Source: Chondrinema litorale (GTDB lineage: Bacteria > Bacteroidota > Bacteroidia > Cytophagales > Flammeovirgaceae). From it: 64,000 nt of DNA. This document shows, piece after piece, positions 1-9,476 of the stretch; position 1 is the first letter of the stretch; each line of letters opens with the position of its first letter. Location: the NCBI RefSeq assembly GCF_026250525.1, contig NZ_CP111055.1:62001-126000 (forward strand), written 5' to 3'. The position numbers and the translations under genes are program-made. The notes under the pieces are model-generated. The model searched no databases, had not been told where the DNA came from, and was given only the letters and a program-made list of their open reading frames with translations.

Positions 1-486
1 CCCCAAGAAGGAGAACAAGGTCGCAGTCATTCAGACAAAAAAGTAAGAATAGTGATTGCCATTGAATATAGAGAAGGCAATGCAGGCAGGGGTTCCCCCG
101 AGGGGTATGCTAAAGCTATAAAAGACTATAGTGCTAAGAGCTTAAATCCTATATTCAAAGATCATATAAGCAAAAAAGCAGCAGTAGTTAAAGATGGTTG
201 GAGTGGGTATAAACCTATCAAAAAGTTATACAAAAACATGCACTCACAGTTATCAAACAAGGGTGAAAACTTCACCATGTTACATCTGCAAATTAGGAAT
301 TTGAAAAATTGGTTGAGAGGCACACATTCCTATTGTGATAAAAGGTTGTTGAATGATTACCTAAACGAATATTTCTTTAGATTTAAACGAAGGAATTTTA
401 GAGAAACCATCTTGGATAAATTACTTAAAAGAATGACCAAGGGTAAACCTAAAACTTATAGTCAAATTATTTGTTCTGCGACTTAG
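1..486 (+). CDS. IS1595-family (ISXO2-like) transposase, 3' part
   Basis: The frame is open from the first base of the window, so the 5' end lies outside; the GTG at 52 is only an internal codon. The visible 161 residues look like the C-terminal half of an ISXO2-like DDE transposase: a VIAIEYREG strand, a DGWSGY motif, then HLQIRNLKNWLRGTHSYC and the C-terminal YLNEYFFRFKRR typical of the family. It would catalyse cut-and-paste transposition. A GC-rich palindrome at 92-105 adds residues SPEG inside a region where related transposases, as I remember them, run directly from GR into YA. The frame is kept. The downstream end of the element could not be placed. Confidence 0.8.
   Translation, partial: PQEGEQGRSHSDKKVRIVIAIEYREGNAGRGSPEGYAKAIKDYSAKSLNPIFKDHISKKAAVVKDGWSGYKPIKKLYKNMHSQLSNKGENFTMLHLQIRNLKNWLRGTHSYCDKRLLNDYLNEYFFRFKRRNFRETILDKLLKRMTKGKPKTYSQIICSAT
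92..105 (+). other. GC-rich mini-hairpin inside transposase gene
   Basis: The sequence GTT-CCCC-CGA-GGGG has a perfect 4-bp stem around a CGA loop in an otherwise AT-rich gene. It has the same format, on the sense strand, as two 14-nt insertions in the IS21 istA gene (16294-16307 and 16719-16732). Unlike those, the reading frame stays open here. A pure 14-nt insertion is therefore not demonstrated; a 12- or 15-nt in-frame insertion would fit. Confidence 0.5.
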
Positions 487-877
487 ATGGGTAACCCTAA
501 AACATAAAAAAGAAATTACTACTGGCCAATAAAAACGCAAAGAAAGAAGTTGACTAACCAAATGATATCAGCAGTAGTAAGCTATTTATTGTAAAATGAA
601 TATTATCTATTTATAAGGCAATTTTTATGGATATGAAACTAAAAATAAATAACATTTACTTCAGGGGAAGTTCAAGATCATTTTATCTAATCTGTAGATA
701 ACTGCATAGTCTCAAATAACTCAGTTAAATGTATATTCTTTTGTTAAAAAAAGTTATTTTTTTGCGGGAATTTTTCCCCATTTATAAAATTGCGTATCCA
801 ACGTTGGTCAAAGTTATCAATTGATAAAAGGCAAAATTAAATTTTATTAGATCATCAATAATCTTTTTTGTTGTACT
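487..877. other. Intergenic region with two perfect palindromes
   Basis: No coding frame is supported here. Close to the start of the NEW3 gene lie two perfect palindromes: CCAACGTTGG (798-807) and TTATCAATTGATAA (814-827). They could be operators for the ABC operon that begins at 878, but no regulator is known. The part next to the transposase should contain the right end of the IS; its terminal repeat could not be identified without the left end. Confidence 0.4.
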
Positions 878-1735
878 ATGTTAGTAGGTAATTTTAACAT
901 ATCAAGCACTAGAAAAAACAAAGTTTTATTTTTTTCATTATGTTTATTTCTTAGTAGTCATTTGTTATTTGCATCAAGTATTACGCAAGATGAAAATACA
1001 AATTCTTCTTTTACTTCAACACTTATTAATATTGAAGCTCCCGTTAATGAAACATTTCGTTATCAAACAACCCTGCATAATGGTTCAAATACTAGTAAAA
1101 TTTATGAACTAAAAACTACCATTCCTAATGGCTGGAGAGCGGCATTTAAAGCTCATGGTAGTCGAGTCACATCTATTAAAATAGATGCGGGCAAAAAGGA
1201 AAGCATTAGTATAGAAATAAACCCTGCTTATGGAGCATCACCTTCCAAATATAAGATCCCAATCTATGCTACTAGTCAAAATGATACCTTGGTGCTTAAT
1301 GTTGAGGCTGTTGTTACAGGTTCTTACGATTTGGAACTAACCACACCATCAGGATTACTAAGTGGAAGAATTACTGAAGGAGAAAGAAAAGAGATCAATC
1401 TGCAAGTGAAAAATACAGGCACCTTAGCTTTAGAAAATATATCCTTATCTTCTCAAAATCCAACCAAGTGGGAAGCAACATTTTCTCCTTCTGAAATACC
1501 ACAACTAGCAGCAGGTCAAACAAAGGACGTTATCGTAACTCTAACGGTTCCAGATAAAACATTAGCGGGTGATTATATTAATAGGTTTACTGCAAAAACT
1601 GTAGATACAACTAATACACTTACTTATAGAACAACAGTAGAAACATCAGTGTTTGCTGGTTGGATAGGCGTTGTTGTGATTTTGTTGGCAATTGGTATTG
1701 TCGCATATCTTATTTATAAGTTTGGAAGAAGATAA
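878..1735 (+). CDS. NEW3-domain membrane-anchored exported protein
   Basis: This 285-aa protein has an N-terminal signal sequence (hydrophobic run around residues 15-33), an extracytoplasmic region of two Ig-like beta modules of the NEW3/COG1470 type (about 35-150 and 150-255), and a C-terminal transmembrane helix (about 260-280) ending in a basic tail. Proteins of this type are commonly encoded just before an ABC-2 ATPase/permease pair, as here: the ATPase starts 8 bp after this stop. It probably acts as an extracytoplasmic partner of the transporter. The substrate is unknown. The family assignment rests on the residue pattern and on the operon. Confidence 0.75.
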   Translation: MLVGNFNISSTRKNKVLFFSLCLFLSSHLLFASSITQDENTNSSFTSTLINIEAPVNETFRYQTTLHNGSNTSKIYELKTTIPNGWRAAFKAHGSRVTSIKIDAGKKESISIEINPAYGASPSKYKIPIYATSQNDTLVLNVEAVVTGSYDLELTTPSGLLSGRITEGERKEINLQVKNTGTLALENISLSSQNPTKWEATFSPSEIPQLAAGQTKDVIVTLTVPDKTLAGDYINRFTAKTVDTTNTLTYRTTVETSVFAGWIGVVVILLAIGIVAYLIYKFGRR

Positions 1736-1743
1736 TCAAGGCT

Positions 1744-2709
1744 ATGGATTCAATTATAGAATTGAAAAATATAAGTAAATCCTATGGTTCTTTTAAAGCA
1801 GTTGACAAATTGAACTTAGGGATTAAAAAGGGAGAAATATTTGGTTTACTTGGACCTAATGGAGCAGGTAAGACCACAACGATTCTAATGATATTAGGCT
1901 TAACAGAACCAACAAGTGGTTCTATAGATGTTTGTGGATATAATTCAACAAAAGAACCAATTCCTGTAAAAAAGAAAGTAGGTTATTTGCCAGATAGTGT
2001 AAATTTTTACGATAATATGACAGCACTAGAAAACCTGATATATATTGGCAAATTAAATAGTATTCCTCAAATAGAATTAAAGGAACTTGCACTCAGGGTT
2101 TTGAAAATGGTAGGACTTGAAAAAGCCTTCTATAATAAAAAGACTTCAACCTTTTCACGTGGAATGAAACAACGCCTAGGTTTAGCAGAAGTATTGATGA
2201 AACGACCGGAGATCATTATTTTAGATGAGCCCACATTGGGAATTGATCCAAGTGGAGTAAAAGATTTCTTAGCACTTATTTATCAATTAAGTCGAGAACA
2301 AGGATTAACTGTATTACTCTCATCTCATCATCTTCATCAGGTACAACAGGTATGTGATCGTGTAGGAATTTTTGTTAAGGGTAATCTTTTAACTGAAGGT
2401 AATATTAATTCACTTTCCAATAACCTATACAATACGGAAGCTTATGAAGTACGTATTACCTTACAAGATAAGATAATTGTTCCTTGGCAACATGAAAAGG
2501 AATTACAGATGTTTAAGACCGTGCAAAAGATAACGATAGCAGATAATTATGTGGATGTTGCTTGTAGTACTGATATAACACCTGATATTGTCCGTTTTTT
2601 TGTAGATCGGGGAAATGATGTAATTGGTGTTCAGAAGAAGGAATATGGTCTAGAGGATATATATCAAAAATATTTTGACAATCATTCAAAAGAGCATTTA
2701 GGTATATGA
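1744..2709 (+). CDS. ABC transporter ATP-binding protein
   Basis: This 321-aa cytoplasmic ATPase shows Walker A GPNGAGKTT (about residues 38-46), the signature FSRGMKQR, Walker B IIILDEPTLGID and an H-loop (SSHH). A C-terminal extension of about 90 residues is typical of ABC-2 (NatA/CcmA-like) ATPases. It would power the permease that follows; the two genes overlap in an ATGA. The NEW3 protein lies directly upstream, making a three-gene operon. Whether it exports a small molecule, lipid or protein cannot be read from the sequence. Confidence 0.92.
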   Translation: MDSIIELKNISKSYGSFKAVDKLNLGIKKGEIFGLLGPNGAGKTTTILMILGLTEPTSGSIDVCGYNSTKEPIPVKKKVGYLPDSVNFYDNMTALENLIYIGKLNSIPQIELKELALRVLKMVGLEKAFYNKKTSTFSRGMKQRLGLAEVLMKRPEIIILDEPTLGIDPSGVKDFLALIYQLSREQGLTVLLSSHHLHQVQQVCDRVGIFVKGNLLTEGNINSLSNNLYNTEAYEVRITLQDKIIVPWQHEKELQMFKTVQKITIADNYVDVACSTDITPDIVRFFVDRGNDVIGVQKKEYGLEDIYQKYFDNHSKEHLGI

Positions 2710-3698
2710 AAAATATAAACACTTTCGCAGAAAAAACTGCTAAAAGGACACCGAAACCCTTTTGGGTGATGGTGGGTAAGGAAATAGCAGATCATATTCG
2801 AAGTTGGCGGTTTGTCGTGTTGCTATTAATTATAGTGCTTACATTTTGGGGAGCTACAGCAGTTGCTATGAGTAATATTGGGGAGGTTGTTGCTAAAGTA
2901 AAAGATACTGATCATTTGTTTTTATATCTTAAGTTATTGACAAGCACAGAAGATAGTTTACCCCCTTTTCATGTATTTCTTAGCTTTTTAGGTCCTCTAT
3001 TGGGTATAAGTCTTGGATTTGATGCGATTAACTCAGAGCAACAAAGTGGTACTCTTATTCGAATAATGGCTCAACCAGTATATAGAGACAACTTAATATT
3101 ATCAAAATTTGTAAGTTCTTTAATTTTAGTTGGAATATTACTGTTAACGCTTACTTTATTGATGATAGGAGCTAGTATTATTCTTACAGGTATTATTATT
3201 GAAATTGAAGAAGTCTTAAGGATATTCAGTTATATTTTAGTTTGTGTAGTTTATGTGGGTTTTTGGTTATCACTATCTATTCTTCTTTCTATTTGCTTTA
3301 AAAAAGCTGCTACATCAGCCTTAACAGCAATCGGTATTTGGTTATTTTTCACAATATTTTATCAAATTATTATAAATTTAATACTCAAGACAATTACACC
3401 TGAAATAAAGCATTTATCTGAAAGGCAGATATTTTATTACAATGAGGTAATGATTGGTTTACTGCGTTTTTCACCCAGTCAACTTTATACAGATGCTACT
3501 ACAACTTTATTAATGCCTTCTATACGAAGTCTTGGACCCATTTCAATGGAACAAATGGTTGGAGCAATTCCCTCTCCATTACCATTAAGAGAAAGTTTGA
3601 TCATCGTTTGGCCTCAAATAAGTGGTCTGGTATCAGTCACACTTGCTTTTTTTGCATTATCCTATTATTTATTCATGCGTAGAGAGATAAGAAGTTGA
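2706..3698 (+). CDS. ABC-2 type transporter permease
   Basis: This 330-aa protein has six or more hydrophobic segments: one after the N-terminal cytoplasmic stretch (about residues 36-55), a long extracytoplasmic loop, a second helix near the motif SLGFDAINSEQQSGTL, then further helices and a C-terminal one. The motif GFDAINSEQQSGTL before the second half is characteristic of ABC-2 (NatB-like) permeases. It overlaps the ATPase gene by 4 bp (ATGA), which implies translational coupling. Confidence 0.88.
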   Translation: MKNINTFAEKTAKRTPKPFWVMVGKEIADHIRSWRFVVLLLIIVLTFWGATAVAMSNIGEVVAKVKDTDHLFLYLKLLTSTEDSLPPFHVFLSFLGPLLGISLGFDAINSEQQSGTLIRIMAQPVYRDNLILSKFVSSLILVGILLLTLTLLMIGASIILTGIIIEIEEVLRIFSYILVCVVYVGFWLSLSILLSICFKKAATSALTAIGIWLFFTIFYQIIINLILKTITPEIKHLSERQIFYYNEVMIGLLRFSPSQLYTDATTTLLMPSIRSLGPISMEQMVGAIPSPLPLRESLIIVWPQISGLVSVTLAFFALSYYLFMRREIRS

Positions 3699-3914
3699 TT
3701 TGACAAGTGAACAAATTTCATGGCACCTAACTACTAGATTAAAGTAATGACAAAATGTCATCACTAGATGTAGGAAAGATGAAATTAATTTAATTGGAAT
3801 ATGTTTTGAAATTCAGTTTATACTGTATTATAACCTATATTAAAAACTGTCATTTGTAAAAGATTTGTTTGTGGGTTATACATCAAGTTTCTTTTAATTT
3901 AAAAAAGTAAAATT

Positions 3915-4109
3915 ATGGACAAGCTAGCATTAGGAATGGCTCTGATAAGTTTGATCTATATAACTTTTTTTATAGCCGTGAATTATTTCAATTGGTTCAT
4001 CAAGAAATGTCAACAGAGCGTTATCCCAATTTTTTTAAGATTATCTAAAAAGATACACTTGGAAGATATATTACGGAATTTTTTTATTAACGTGCATCGA
4101 GCAAATTAA
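3915..4109 (+). CDS. Small one-helix membrane protein, unknown
   Basis: The frame encodes 64 residues with one clear hydrophobic helix (about residues 6-28) and a basic C-terminal half rich in Ile, Lys and Asn. It lies alone between the ABC operon and the antiporter. No family is recognised. In AT-rich DNA a short frame like this can be random, but the hydrophobic helix directly after the ATG is suggestive. Confidence 0.35.
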   Translation: MDKLALGMALISLIYITFFIAVNYFNWFIKKCQQSVIPIFLRLSKKIHLEDILRNFFINVHRAN

Positions 4110-4230
4110 ATACCTCTCCTATCTATAAGGAGAGGGTTTATATTATTTAAGGTTATCGAATTCCTTAATGATAGATTATCTAATTCAATTAATGTAAATT
4201 ATAACATTTTTTCTAAAACGATAATTTGTA

Positions 4231-5442
4231 ATGAGTAAAGAACTACTTAGTGGACTGGTAATTTTGATACTTACAGTATTATTATTGGCCATTTTGCTTA
4301 GAGGTTTGAAGCAACCATATTTTGTTGCCTATATTCTGGCTGGAATTCTATTAGGTCCTGAGGGCTTAGGAATAATTCATAAATCAATTATCATCGCGCA
4401 ATTAGGTGAACTAGGAGTGATTATGCTCATGTTTTTTATTGGGGCAGAAATAAATTTTTCAAATCTTTTCAAGAAAATACAGAAGCCTTTGCTGGGTACA
4501 CTTTCTCAGCTTTTGTTTAGCTTTATTTGTATTTTGACAATTGGGTATTTTATGGGTTGGTCATGGTCAGTAATTATTTTGCTGAGTTTTGTAATTAGCT
4601 TGAGTAGTTCAGCAATTATCTTTCAACATTTATCGAAGAGTGGTGAAATTCACAGTAAACTAGGTGTATTGACTACTGGAGTTTTAATATTACAGGATAT
4701 TCTCATAGTACCTATGATGTTAATCATTAATTTCATGGCTAAAGGAGAGGTAGAGAGTAAAGAAATAATAAAAACTATTTTGGGAGGAATATTTATTTTA
4801 TTCTTCTTAAGAGCAGCAATTTCCAAAAAATTATTCAAAATGCCTTTTAAAAATGAATTGTCAAAAGATCATGACCTACAGGTGTTTATCGGACTTTTAT
4901 TATGTTTTGGCTTGGCATGGGTAACACATTGGATTGGTTTATCACCAGCTTTAGGCGCTTTTATGGCTGGTATTGTTGTAGGGCAAGATACGGCTACACA
5001 ATGGTTAAGTCAGGCATTAATTCCTTTTCGTGTATTTTTTCTAACACTTTTCTTTTTGTCCGTAGGACTGCAAATAGATCTTGATTTTTTTATGGAGAAT
5101 GTTATTGTAATATTATTAATTACTTTCTCAGTATTAATAATCAATAGCTTAATCAATACAATGATTTTTAAAGGTATGGGTAGTACTTGGAAAGATAGTG
5201 TTTTTGCTGGAGCACTACTTGCTCAGATAGGTGAGTTTAGTTTTGTATTGGTTAATTTAGCTGCTAGTGTTGAGATGATTGGAACATATAGTTATCAAAT
5301 CACGCTGGCAATGATTGCTATGACTATGATGGTTTCAGCTATTTGGATATCGATTATTGAGAAATCTATTTATAAAATTCCAAAGAAATCATTTTTGTTC
5401 CAAAAAAATATAAAGGGAGCAATAAAGAAAAATGAATCTTAA
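4231..5442 (+). CDS. Cation:proton antiporter (CPA2/Kef family)
   Basis: This 403-aa protein consists of about 12 transmembrane helices and matches the Na+/H+ exchanger (CPA2) fold. It shows AYILAGILLGPEGLG near residue 35, a GELGVIMLMFFIGAE segment, LSSSAIIF, and the LSPALGAFMAGIVVG block of KefB/KefC-like proteins. It would exchange K+ or Na+ for protons across the inner membrane. It ends shortly after the membrane domain, so the cytoplasmic TrkA-N/RCK domain of Kef channels is absent. A 162-bp repeat with a terminator follows downstream. Confidence 0.88.
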   Translation: MSKELLSGLVILILTVLLLAILLRGLKQPYFVAYILAGILLGPEGLGIIHKSIIIAQLGELGVIMLMFFIGAEINFSNLFKKIQKPLLGTLSQLLFSFICILTIGYFMGWSWSVIILLSFVISLSSSAIIFQHLSKSGEIHSKLGVLTTGVLILQDILIVPMMLIINFMAKGEVESKEIIKTILGGIFILFFLRAAISKKLFKMPFKNELSKDHDLQVFIGLLLCFGLAWVTHWIGLSPALGAFMAGIVVGQDTATQWLSQALIPFRVFFLTLFFLSVGLQIDLDFFMENVIVILLITFSVLIINSLINTMIFKGMGSTWKDSVFAGALLAQIGEFSFVLVNLAASVEMIGTYSYQITLAMIAMTMMVSAIWISIIEKSIYKIPKKSFLFQKNIKGAIKKNES

Positions 5443-5492
5443 ATTGTTTCCCATTAAATGGAGGAAAATACTTTTAGAAAGTAGGTAAGTAC

Positions 5493-5654
5493 CTTTCTGT
5501 TTTCTAGCAAAGTATTCATAAATAATTTTGTTAATACTGAATAACTAAATACAATAACTTCATTTTATTCAATATTATAAATTAATAAGTAATTTGATTG
5601 TTGTAAAAGATAATTTAACTTGAAACCATAATCATATTTTAGTTTAAAGCCATT
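5493..5654 (+). repeat. 162-bp intergenic repeat, copy 1
   Basis: This stretch is nearly identical to 27722-27883; I see one mismatch (tctagcaaa versus tctaacaaa). Both copies run into a terminator-like hairpin whose stem is shared but whose loop differs. It contains TAATTTTG, an exact match to the Bacteroidota -7 promoter consensus TAnnTTTG. The element could therefore be a duplicated small-RNA gene or a mobile intergenic element. No protein frame is evident. Confidence 0.85.
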
Positions 5655-5677
5655 CTAGTTTAGAAATGGCTTTTTTT
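5647..5677 (+). terminator. Rho-independent terminator
   Basis: The stem AAGCCATT/AATGGCTT around a loop of about 10 nt is followed by seven T. It ends repeat copy 1 and could end transcripts from the antiporter gene. Confidence 0.75.
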
Positions 5678-5779
5678 CATAGGTAATTGAACAAAAGTTA
5701 TAATAATTTATTTAGGATATGAGATATGCTGTTTAAATATTTAGATTAACCAAAAAAACTACACAATACATCACAATCA

Positions 5780-6235
5780 ATGAAAATTATTTATGAAAGC
5801 ACATTTATGATATTAACTTATAAGTCGTCTTTAAAGTTGATGGAAATAGTATGGCTACCTACAAAAAATTCAATGTTAACAGCACAATTTCAGTCTGAAT
5901 TTCTGACATTTCTTTTATATCGAGATCAGTACAAATGTGAAAGGTTATTACTAGATGAAAGGCATCTGAATTTTAAAGGCTCACCTAGTATTCAAAAATG
6001 GATAAAAGAAATAATTAGCAAGCGAACAAATTACCACACTAAAAAGGTAGCCTTATTAGTAGGAGCAGAATTACCACAAAAAAAAATCTCTAAAGAATCA
6101 ACATATAGAAATAGTATAGAAAAAACTAACTACAATATATTTTTTAATAAAGAAGATGCAAAAAATTATTTATTAAACGGAGAAGAGAATAATAATTCCA
6201 CTGACCATATTATATCAAGTATAATGCTTCATTAA
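5780..6235 (+). CDS. Unknown protein, paralog family member 1
   Basis: This 151-aa soluble protein belongs to a family with four more members in this window (19030-19452, 19651-20154, 20625-21062, 21101-21544). Shared pattern: a start like MKIIYESTF with a Y-x-S/I-x-Y strand, L-M-E-x-x-W-L-P, a QSEFLTF helix, a LLLDERHLNF strand (consensus L(I/V)DE..F), a QKW turn, a KKVALLV strand, and an FF....DA.(N/S)(Y/W)L ending. The alternating strands and helices suggest a small alpha/beta (STAS- or SpoIIAA-like) fold. This is inferred only. Members cluster with receivers and sensor kinases, so a signalling role is plausible. There is no signal peptide or membrane helix. Confidence 0.7.
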   Translation: MKIIYESTFMILTYKSSLKLMEIVWLPTKNSMLTAQFQSEFLTFLLYRDQYKCERLLLDERHLNFKGSPSIQKWIKEIISKRTNYHTKKVALLVGAELPQKKISKESTYRNSIEKTNYNIFFNKEDAKNYLLNGEENNNSTDHIISSIMLH

Positions 6236-6337
6236 TTTCTTACAATAAAGGTAAAATAACTATTGCATAGAAATGTATAGTAGTGCATTATTTAAGAAAG
6301 TTGATTTCAAGAGAGTCCGTATTTTGATCAATTTAAA

Positions 6338-6766
6338 TCAATCAAAATAAAGTGTATCTGAAGCATTATCATTAAAAGATTGAAACAAAGATAAAATGTT
6401 AGTCACTAATTGATCAATATGTACTGAAATGAGTAGTTTACTTTGCTGGGAATGAGAACTTCTACTTTCTTGAAACAGCTGATAAAGCTTCTGATTTAAT
6501 TCATTAAAAGTTTCTTCGAGCATTACTACTGTTTTTATAAACAGCGGGTTTTGATTGAGTTTGTTTTCATCAATCTGATCATCTTGTATATCTGGATAGA
6601 TATAACAAAAAAAAGTTTTAAATGAGCTATTGATGTAGAGTTGGAAAAATTTATTTTGTTCTTGGATATCTTTGAATTCATCTGTGATGGCAGTCTGCAG
6701 GTTGAGCTGCTGCCTGAATAAGAATTCCAGTTCTATTTGCAGTTGTGATTTATATTTGAGTTTCAT
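6338..6766 (-). CDS. Hypothetical helical protein
   Basis: The 142-aa product is Gln/Asn/Phe-rich and predicted mostly helical, with no signal peptide and no recognised motif. Residues 1-60 and 80-130 look like amphipathic helices. A decayed gene of similar size (6816-7151) lies directly upstream on the same strand, so the two may once have been an operon. I do not recognise the family. Confidence 0.5.
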   Translation of the reverse strand: MKLKYKSQLQIELEFLFRQQLNLQTAITDEFKDIQEQNKFFQLYINSSFKTFFCYIYPDIQDDQIDENKLNQNPLFIKTVVMLEETFNELNQKLYQLFQESRSSHSQQSKLLISVHIDQLVTNILSLFQSFNDNASDTLYFD

Positions 6767-6815
6767 GCGAATCTATATTTTACCCTGATTAATTAATATT
6801 ATTTCTTGCCCAACA

Positions 6816-7151
6816 TTAAGTCTTTATAGGCATGAATTCTCCATTTTGGTTTTCTTTTATAAAAGTATTCAAATAAAACTGTAATTGCATGTGGTTTCGC
6901 TGATTGTAGCGCTTCATAGTAAAATTATATAATAACTGATAGCCATTCTGTGTTTTTCCAAATCCATAAAAGTTGTCAAGAAATAAATATCTTCCACTTT
7001 CAGCTTAATCTAAAAAGGATTTCATTTCGGAAGATAGGAGTTTTGTGTGTATAGTCAAATGATCCAATGCCTCATGGTATGTACTTTGGTTTTGATATCA
7101 TTCTTTTATATAGGTAGGTGTAGTAATTGGAGTAAACTTAGTGATATTCAT
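6816..7151 (-). pseudogene. Decayed small gene with two in-frame stops
   Basis: On the minus strand one continuous 112-codon frame runs from ATG (7151) to TAA (6816), interrupted only by TGA at codon 18 and TAA at codon 49. The segments read MNITKFTPITTPTYIKE, then YQNQSTYHEALDHL..., then AESGRYLFLDNFYGFGKTQN.... The composition is protein-like, and nothing apart from the two stops disrupts the frame, which suggests recent inactivation. No family is recognised. It ends about 50 bp before the 142-aa gene at 6766. Confidence 0.6.
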
Positions 7152-7463
7152 TTCAGTAATTTGGATGTATATGTATTTTTTGCTCCATTTTTATTAAAAT
7201 TGCGTACTACACTATAAATCAATTGCAAATTTGAAGTTATTGCTAGATGTTACTAGCAAAATTTCTTTTTTATTTAAATACTAAAAATCATTCTCTTATC
7301 ACTAAGAGTTTATATAAGCTACTGTTACTTACTAGTAGCTTATTTTTTTATTGAAATTTAGAAATACATGAAGCGATGATAGAAATACTCCTTTTTTGAG
7401 AAGAAATAAAAAAAAGGTAAATTCTGTTTAAATTTTACGGAGTTTTATTTACTAAATATTTCT
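7152..7463. other. Intergenic, no gene seen
   Basis: This AT-rich stretch before the receiver gene has no supported frame on either strand. Poly-A/T runs and the short repeat TACTAGTA-like segments near 7330-7340 are the only visible features. Confidence 0.4.
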
Positions 7464-7847
7464 ATGAGTTATTTAATTGTTGATGATGATGAAATTGATA
7501 TTATGATTACTGAACGAATGATACAAAATGTAAATCCTAATGTCAAACCTGTAATTGCCAAAAATGGAAAAGAAGCCATTTCTTTTTTAGAAGAGTATCA
7601 AATGGAAAAAGTGCATGCACGCCCACTAAAATTTATTTTGATAGATTTGATGATGCCTATGATGAATGGATTTGAGTTTTTAGAAGCATATGAAAAAGCA
7701 TTTTATCAGTTTTTTCCCTCACTGCCTCTAATAGTTATATCAAGTTCACTTAATGAAAAAGATATGGAAAGAGTAGGAGCCTTTTCCTTTGTAAAAAAAC
7801 ATGCAGTCAAACCATTTAATAAAAGCATGGTTAAAGCATATTTGTAA
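7464..7847 (+). CDS. Single-domain response regulator
   Basis: The 127-aa protein is a stand-alone receiver domain. Acidic pocket residues are at DDDE (residues 7-10), the phospho-acceptor Asp lies in ILIDLMMPMMNG, the conserved Ser/Thr in LIVISSS, and the Lys-Pro in VKPF. No output domain follows. Such short (Rcp1-like) receivers usually accept phosphate from PAS/GAF kinases. The neighbouring PAS protein on the opposite strand is broken by an IS. A small hairpin GCATCT/AGATGC (7880-7895) follows the gene. Confidence 0.85.
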   Translation: MSYLIVDDDEIDIMITERMIQNVNPNVKPVIAKNGKEAISFLEEYQMEKVHARPLKFILIDLMMPMMNGFEFLEAYEKAFYQFFPSLPLIVISSSLNEKDMERVGAFSFVKKHAVKPFNKSMVKAYL

Positions 7848-7907
7848 ATAATACCCTTAGCACATCTAAATTGAGTATAGCATCTGATTAGATGCTTTGA
7901 ATGGAAA

Positions 7908-7936
7908 AAGGCTCTTGTATTTAATATAAGAGCCTT
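7908..7936 (-). terminator. Rho-independent terminator (minus strand)
   Basis: Perfect arms AAGGCTCTT and AAGAGCCTT are followed on the minus strand by TTTTT. The site lies just after the stop of the PAS gene at 7949. Confidence 0.75.
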
Positions 7937-7948
7937 CAATTGTAATAG

Positions 7949-9139
7949 TTAAGACACATATATATTTTGTTCTTTTAAGAGCTTTTCAGCAAGTTCAACA
8001 TTTTCAATTACATATCGAGCAGCAATATATTTTACAGGTTTACCATTTTCATCTAATACAGGAGATATAACTGCATCCACATAATAAGGTGTACCATCTT
8101 TTTTTCTATTTTTCAGATATCCACGAAATACTTCTCCAGCCTGTATTTTAGTCCAAAAGGCCTTGAAAAACGCTTTGGGTGTATCAGAATGCCTTACCAT
8201 TTTATGAGGATATCCTAATAACTCTTCTCTACTATACTGAGATACTTCACAAAACTTGTCATTTACATAAATAATATTCCCATAAATATCAGATTCTGAA
8301 AGAATAGTTGATTCATTCAATACTGCCATTCGAGCATCTAACTCACTGTTAAGCATATAGGAGGATGCAATTTGATTATGTAATTCTTCCTGAGTAGCTG
8401 TCACTTCCTCCATACTTTGTCTAAGCTCTTCTTCTTTTGCTCGAGACTCCTCCAATAATTCTGATACTTGTATTTCTTTCTTTTTTTCTTGGCTAATATC
8501 AGTAGCTAATTTAACTACTTTTGTTACATGACCTTCTGTGTCGATAATAGGAGTATAGATGGCATTTAACCACACAATATCTCCATGTGCATCAATTCTT
8601 TGAAATATTTGAGATATAGCTTGTCCAGCAGCTAATTTTTCCCAGAATAATTGATACTCTGAAGAGTTTATCATGTCTTTCGGCATGAATATTTGGTGAT
8701 GTTTGCCTTTAATATCCTTTAGAGAATACTTCATAACCTGAAGAAAATTTTCATTGGCAGTAATAATATCTCCTAAAGGAGAAAACTCAATGACGGCCAT
8801 TACTTTATCAATTCCTTGATAGATGCTTTTAGTTTCAGATGAGATTTTTTGACTATTAGTAACATCTGTAGCAAACTTAACTACTTTAATTACATGATGT
8901 TCTTCATCAAGTATAGGAGTATAAATCGCATTCAACCACACAGTCTTTTTATCAGCATTGATTCTCTTAAATACTTTAGAAACGGACTCTCCTTTTGCTA
9001 GTTTTTCCCAAAAAGCCTCGTATTTAGGTGTGTTGACGATTTCTTCAGGAACAAATATTTGATGGTGTTTACCTTGAATATCTTCCAAATCATAGTTCAT
9101 TACCTTTAAAAAGTTAGCATTAGCTGAATGAATGATACC
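7949..9139 (-). pseudogene. PAS sensor protein, C-terminal half (split by IS91-type element)
   Basis: The frame from 7949 to 9217 contains about 397 residues of a sensor protein; its first ~26 residues are read from the mobile element. Two near-identical PAS domains share the block GKHHQIF(V/M)P, WEKLA.G, FKRI/FQRI and VWLNAIYTPI. A helical linker (EELRQSMEEVTATQEELHNQ) and a third Aer-like PAS with MVRHSDTPKAFFK follow. No kinase domain is present. The start joins precisely to the end of the half at 11497-13077: together they read EFTPN-G-IIHSANANF, matching the paralogous EFSPLGDIITANENF inside the same protein. The gene therefore encoded one ~900-aa GAF/PAS protein. The 3' half may still be translated from element-borne starts. 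Confidence 0.9.
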
Positions 9140-9476
9140 AATATAGTGTTTTATACACTGCTTGCCCAAAAATAAGCAGAGACACCCATAATCTGGATAA
9201 ATATTAGATAAATTCATTGAGATTCTGATAGATGTGCAAGTGGTTTATAAAACTATGTTGAACTGAGCCGTTGCCCACTGTCTGCTATGGGCATAGTTAT
9301 GGCCAGCTTTCTACCTCTTTAAGGTATTTTGAAGTGAAGGTCTTGATTTTTACACGCGTTGACCAAAATTTCATGCCATTTTGTTAATAATTGAGCATAG
9401 TATACCCTGCCGAACCCCTATCAGCCTTTTCTAAAGGATATTTCATCATGTCAAGGAACGTTTCATTTAGTAAGTA

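Noticed and set aside
4902..5084. Second-frame 60-codon frame inside the antiporter gene
   Set aside because: It lies wholly inside a well-supported gene and has no independent signal.
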